Of a stretch of 8,378 nt of DNA, positions 6,140 to 8,378 are shown piece by piece; the stretch's first letter is position 1, and every line of letters begins with the position of its first letter. The stretch spans positions 1 through 8,378 of the forward strand of contig JAOACV010000074.1 in assembly GCA_026417675.1 (NCBI GenBank), given 5' to 3'. The notes under the pieces are model-generated. The model had not been told where the DNA came from. It did not search any database and worked only from the letters and a program-made list of their open reading frames with translations. Both the position numbers and the translations under genes were made by a program. Origin of the DNA: Verrucomicrobiia bacterium. GTDB taxonomy: Bacteria > Verrucomicrobiota > Verrucomicrobiia > CAIQCK01.

Positions 6140-7219
6140 ATGCTGAGAATCGAAACGCCTTTTCATGGCGCGGTGATGAACTCCCGTCACGGCCGGCCGG
6201 TCGCGGGTGGGCTGAAGATCGCTGTGCGAGGCGAAGCGCCGCCGGACGCGCGCGTGACCGTCAACGACGCGCTGGCGCACCGCGACGGCGCGAAGTTTTC
6301 GGCGGAGGTTGTGCTGACGGCAAAGGAGACGGATATCATCGCCGTCGCGGCGGACGCGCAGAGGCGCGAGGAACGCCGCGTTCGGGTCGTTTGGGATCGG
6401 CACTCGCGCCCGCGCTATCGCGTCGCGATTGACGACAACAGTTTCTTTCTGCGGGACATCGCGCAGAAGGGCTATGTCTCGCTGTTTGACAGTTTCTACC
6501 TGAAGGGCCTGCGCGAGTTGAACCGCAGGTATGGCGCGAAATTCGTCCTGAACATCTACTACACCACCGGCGACGACTTCTCGCTGCCGCAGTTCCCCGA
6601 CCGCTACAAGGGTGAATGGCGCGACAACGCGGACTGGCTGAAGCTGGCATTCCACGCCCACGCCGACAAACCGGACCGCCCCTACGAGAACGCAACGCCG
6701 GAGAAGCTCGCGGCAGACTTCGACCAAGTGGCGGAGCAAATTCGACGGTTTGCGGGCGAGGAAACGTATTCGCCGCCGACGATCATTCACTGGGGCATCG
6801 TGCAGCCGAGTGCCTTCCCAGTGCTGGCCCGGCGCGCCGTGCGCGTGCTCAGCGGCTACTTCCGATGGACCGGCGGCTCCGAAGACGCGAACTACCTTTT
6901 CGACCGGGAGCGTTGCGAGTGGCTGTCGCATAACGAGGCGCTGAAGGATTTCGACACCGGCATTGTGTTCTCCTTGGTGGATCTCATCTGCAATCTGACG
7001 CCGGTCGAGAAGATCGTGCCGGCCCTTGAAGCCGCGGCGAGCGATCCCTGCCGGGCCGAGATCATGGACATCCTGACGCACGAACAGTATTTCTGGCCGT
7101 TCTACCACAACCACATTCCCGACCATTTCGAGCGCCTCGAAGCGGCGGTCCGCTGGCTTACCGAGCACGATTACCGACCCGTGTTCTTCCACGAGGGCCT
7201 GCTCGGCGTGCCGGAGTAA
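6140..7219 (+). CDS. Ig-like domain plus polysaccharide-deacetylase-like barrel protein
   Basis: A 359-residue protein without a signal peptide. Residues 1-85 look like a small beta-sandwich (FHGAVMNSRHG, then LKIAVRGEAPPDARVTVND and FSAEVVLTAKETDIIAVAA), of the Ig-like or glucodextranase-B type. Residues 90-359 resemble a polysaccharide deacetylase or related glycoside-hydrolase/deacetylase barrel: RYRVAIDDN with the Asp pair 98-99, KFVLNIYY, LKLAFHAHADKPDRPY with His172 and His174 as possible metal ligands, PTIIHWG, and the C-terminal THEQYFWPFYHNH and YRPVFFHEG. In NodB-type deacetylases an Asp pair and an HxxxH pair bind the metal; here the histidines are spaced HxH, so catalysis is uncertain. 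A GGAAGG precedes the ATG by about 14 bases. The frame is open farther upstream into the previous gene, but the domain begins at this ATG. Its place in a carbohydrate operon supports a sugar or glycan role. Confidence 0.7.
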   Translation: MLRIETPFHGAVMNSRHGRPVAGGLKIAVRGEAPPDARVTVNDALAHRDGAKFSAEVVLTAKETDIIAVAADAQRREERRVRVVWDRHSRPRYRVAIDDNSFFLRDIAQKGYVSLFDSFYLKGLRELNRRYGAKFVLNIYYTTGDDFSLPQFPDRYKGEWRDNADWLKLAFHAHADKPDRPYENATPEKLAADFDQVAEQIRRFAGEETYSPPTIIHWGIVQPSAFPVLARRAVRVLSGYFRWTGGSEDANYLFDRERCEWLSHNEALKDFDTGIVFSLVDLICNLTPVEKIVPALEAAASDPCRAEIMDILTHEQYFWPFYHNHIPDHFERLEAAVRWLTEHDYRPVFFHEGLLGVPE

Positions 7220-7327
7220 GTCAAGCTGCCGCTCGTAGCGATGTCTGCGACAAAGTCGCGGGCCGCGCATTCAGGCTTGCCGTCGCGCCGCGGATGAAAC
7301 AAAGTCCGCGCCGAAGGAGAACCGACG

Positions 7328-8329
7328 ATGAAGAACACATGCAAGTGGTTCGTTTGCCTCGCGGCATTATCGCTGGCCTTGCCGCGATTCGTTTGCGCCC
7401 AAGATGCCGTCGCGACCAGCCCCGTCCAGACAGGCAAGGGCCATCATTTCGCCTGCACTGACTACAGCGGGCGCAAGGTCTTCATTGTCAACACTGACGG
7501 CAAGGTGGAGTGGGAATACGCGACTGGCCCCTGCAACGACCTCTGGGTGCTGCCCAACGGCAACCTGCTCTTCAACACCGGCACCGGCGTGCAGGAGGTT
7601 ACGCGCGACAAGAAAGTCGTCTTCGACTACAAAGGCTCCCGGTTCAAGCGCAGCGTCAAACAGAAGGACGGAACGACAAAAGTGGTCGAGGGGCCGAGCG
7701 AGATTTACGCCTGCCAAAGGCTCAGCGACGGCAACACTTTCATCGGCGAGTGCAACACCGGGCGGTTGATCGAGGTCGCCCCCGACGGCAAGGTTGCGAA
7801 GGAAATCCGACTGCTTCCGCAAGGCAAGGACGGCGGTCATTTCTATATGCGCAACGCCCGCAAGCTGGCCAACGGCCATTACCTCGTCACCCACTACGGC
7901 GAAGGAGCCGTCCGCGAATACGACCCGCGGGGCAGGCTCGTCCGCGAGATTCCCGCCGTCGGCGGCCCGCACAGCGCCATCCGCCTGCCCAATGGCAACA
8001 CCCTCATCGCCTGCGGCGACCTCCCTGGTGGCCATCGCGTGTTCGAGGTGGACGCAGACGGTCGAACGGTGTGGGAAGTCAAAGGCGACGAACTGCCCGG
8101 CATCAGCCTCAAGTTCATGGCCGGCCTCCAGCGCCTGCCCAACGGCAACACCGTCATGTCCAACTGGCTCGGCCACGGCCAATTCGGCAAATCGCCCCAC
8201 CTGATCGAAGTCACCCCCGACAAAAAAGTCGTCTGGACCCTCTCCGACCACAAGACGATGCGCACCATCTCCAGCGTCCAACTCCTCGACGTGCCGGGCG
8301 ATCCGATCAAAGGCGAGGTTTGGCATTAA
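7328..8329 (+). CDS. Secreted beta-propeller protein with LPNGN repeats
   Basis: A 333-residue protein with a strong AAGGAGA 7 bases before the ATG. Residues 1-24 are a signal peptide (CLAALSLALPRFVCA, cleaved before QD). The rest consists of repeated blades, each with a strand-turn motif 'L-x-NGN' or 'L-x-DGN' followed by two strands and a 'DGK/DGR-VVW' turn: VLPNGNLLFN, RLSDGNTFIG, KLANGHYLVT, RLPNGNTLIA and RLPNGNTVMS. This is the pattern of PQQ-like/NHL-like or arylsulfotransferase-like six-bladed propellers found in secreted proteins of Verrucomicrobiota. I see no clear catalytic residues, so a binding or scaffolding role is as likely as an enzyme. It is separated from the preceding gene by 108 bases that hold nothing recognisable apart from the ribosome binding site, so it may have its own promoter. 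Confidence 0.85.
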   Translation: MKNTCKWFVCLAALSLALPRFVCAQDAVATSPVQTGKGHHFACTDYSGRKVFIVNTDGKVEWEYATGPCNDLWVLPNGNLLFNTGTGVQEVTRDKKVVFDYKGSRFKRSVKQKDGTTKVVEGPSEIYACQRLSDGNTFIGECNTGRLIEVAPDGKVAKEIRLLPQGKDGGHFYMRNARKLANGHYLVTHYGEGAVREYDPRGRLVREIPAVGGPHSAIRLPNGNTLIACGDLPGGHRVFEVDADGRTVWEVKGDELPGISLKFMAGLQRLPNGNTVMSNWLGHGQFGKSPHLIEVTPDKKVVWTLSDHKTMRTISSVQLLDVPGDPIKGEVWH

Positions 8330-8378
8330 GGTGCCTGTTTCCGACCGGTAAAAACTTTTCGCATTGTTGGCCCCGGAC

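Noticed and set aside
6086..7270. A 394-residue minus-strand open frame across the deacetylase-like gene
   Set aside because: The plus-strand product has motifs and a sensible start; the antisense product has none and is rich in Arg, Val and His.
7367..8326. A 319-residue minus-strand open frame across the beta-propeller gene
   Set aside because: Mirror of the propeller repeats; no signal peptide, motif or ribosome binding site.
8330..8378. Possible weak hairpin after the propeller gene (GTTTCCG ... CGGTAAAAAC)
   Set aside because: Arms pair poorly and no T-run follows; too close to the edge to judge.

Overview
The window is GC-rich and densely coding. It holds two divergently oriented gene groups and the start of a third locus at the left edge. 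Several features suggest a Verrucomicrobiota or Planctomycetota bacterium, probably a metagenomic or environmental genome: a Tat-exported Gfo/Idh/MocA-type protein, a DUF6807 (PmoA-like) protein, a xylose-isomerase-like TIM barrel, secreted beta-propellers, and few strong Shine-Dalgarno sites. This placement is an inference from gene content; there is no rRNA or other marker gene.

Left edge (1-514): the first ~91 codons of a minus-strand secreted protein that looks like a glycosidase-type beta-propeller. Upstream of it is a ~190-base stretch that stays open in the same frame but has no recognisable start. A strong stem-loop (469-496) then marks the 3' end of the next operon.

Minus-strand operon (3561 to 515, in order of transcription): a DUF3570 outer-membrane beta-barrel protein, broken by a frameshift near 2555; an ApbE-like FAD:protein FMN transferase; a secreted TlpA/thioredoxin-like protein with WCGPC; and a tiny DUF4266 lipoprotein ending in a Gly/Cys tail. 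Starts and stops overlap at two of the three junctions (10 and 4 bases), so these genes are probably translated together. I read it as an envelope redox cassette: a flavin transferase, a thiol-disulfide protein, an outer-membrane barrel and a small Cys-tailed lipoprotein. The true substrate is unknown. This is the best candidate in the window for a poorly described system.

Divergent intergenic region (3562-3808): it holds a GTGGAA-TC-TTCCAC palindrome, a TATAAT -10-like box for the plus-strand genes and a 5'-UTR hairpin, followed by a good Shine-Dalgarno site.

Plus-strand group (3809 to 8329): a Tat-signal Gfo/Idh/MocA oxidoreductase that has lost its middle but kept both ends in frame; a DUF6807 protein; a sugar isomerase/epimerase-like TIM barrel; a protein with an Ig-like N-terminal domain and a polysaccharide-deacetylase-like barrel; and a secreted beta-propeller with LPNGN repeats. 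Together they look like a carbohydrate or glycoside processing locus, but no substrate can be named. No rRNA, tRNA, CRISPR array, insertion sequence or integrase was seen. The gaps at 7220-7327 and 8330-8378 show nothing beyond the ribosome binding site of the last gene.
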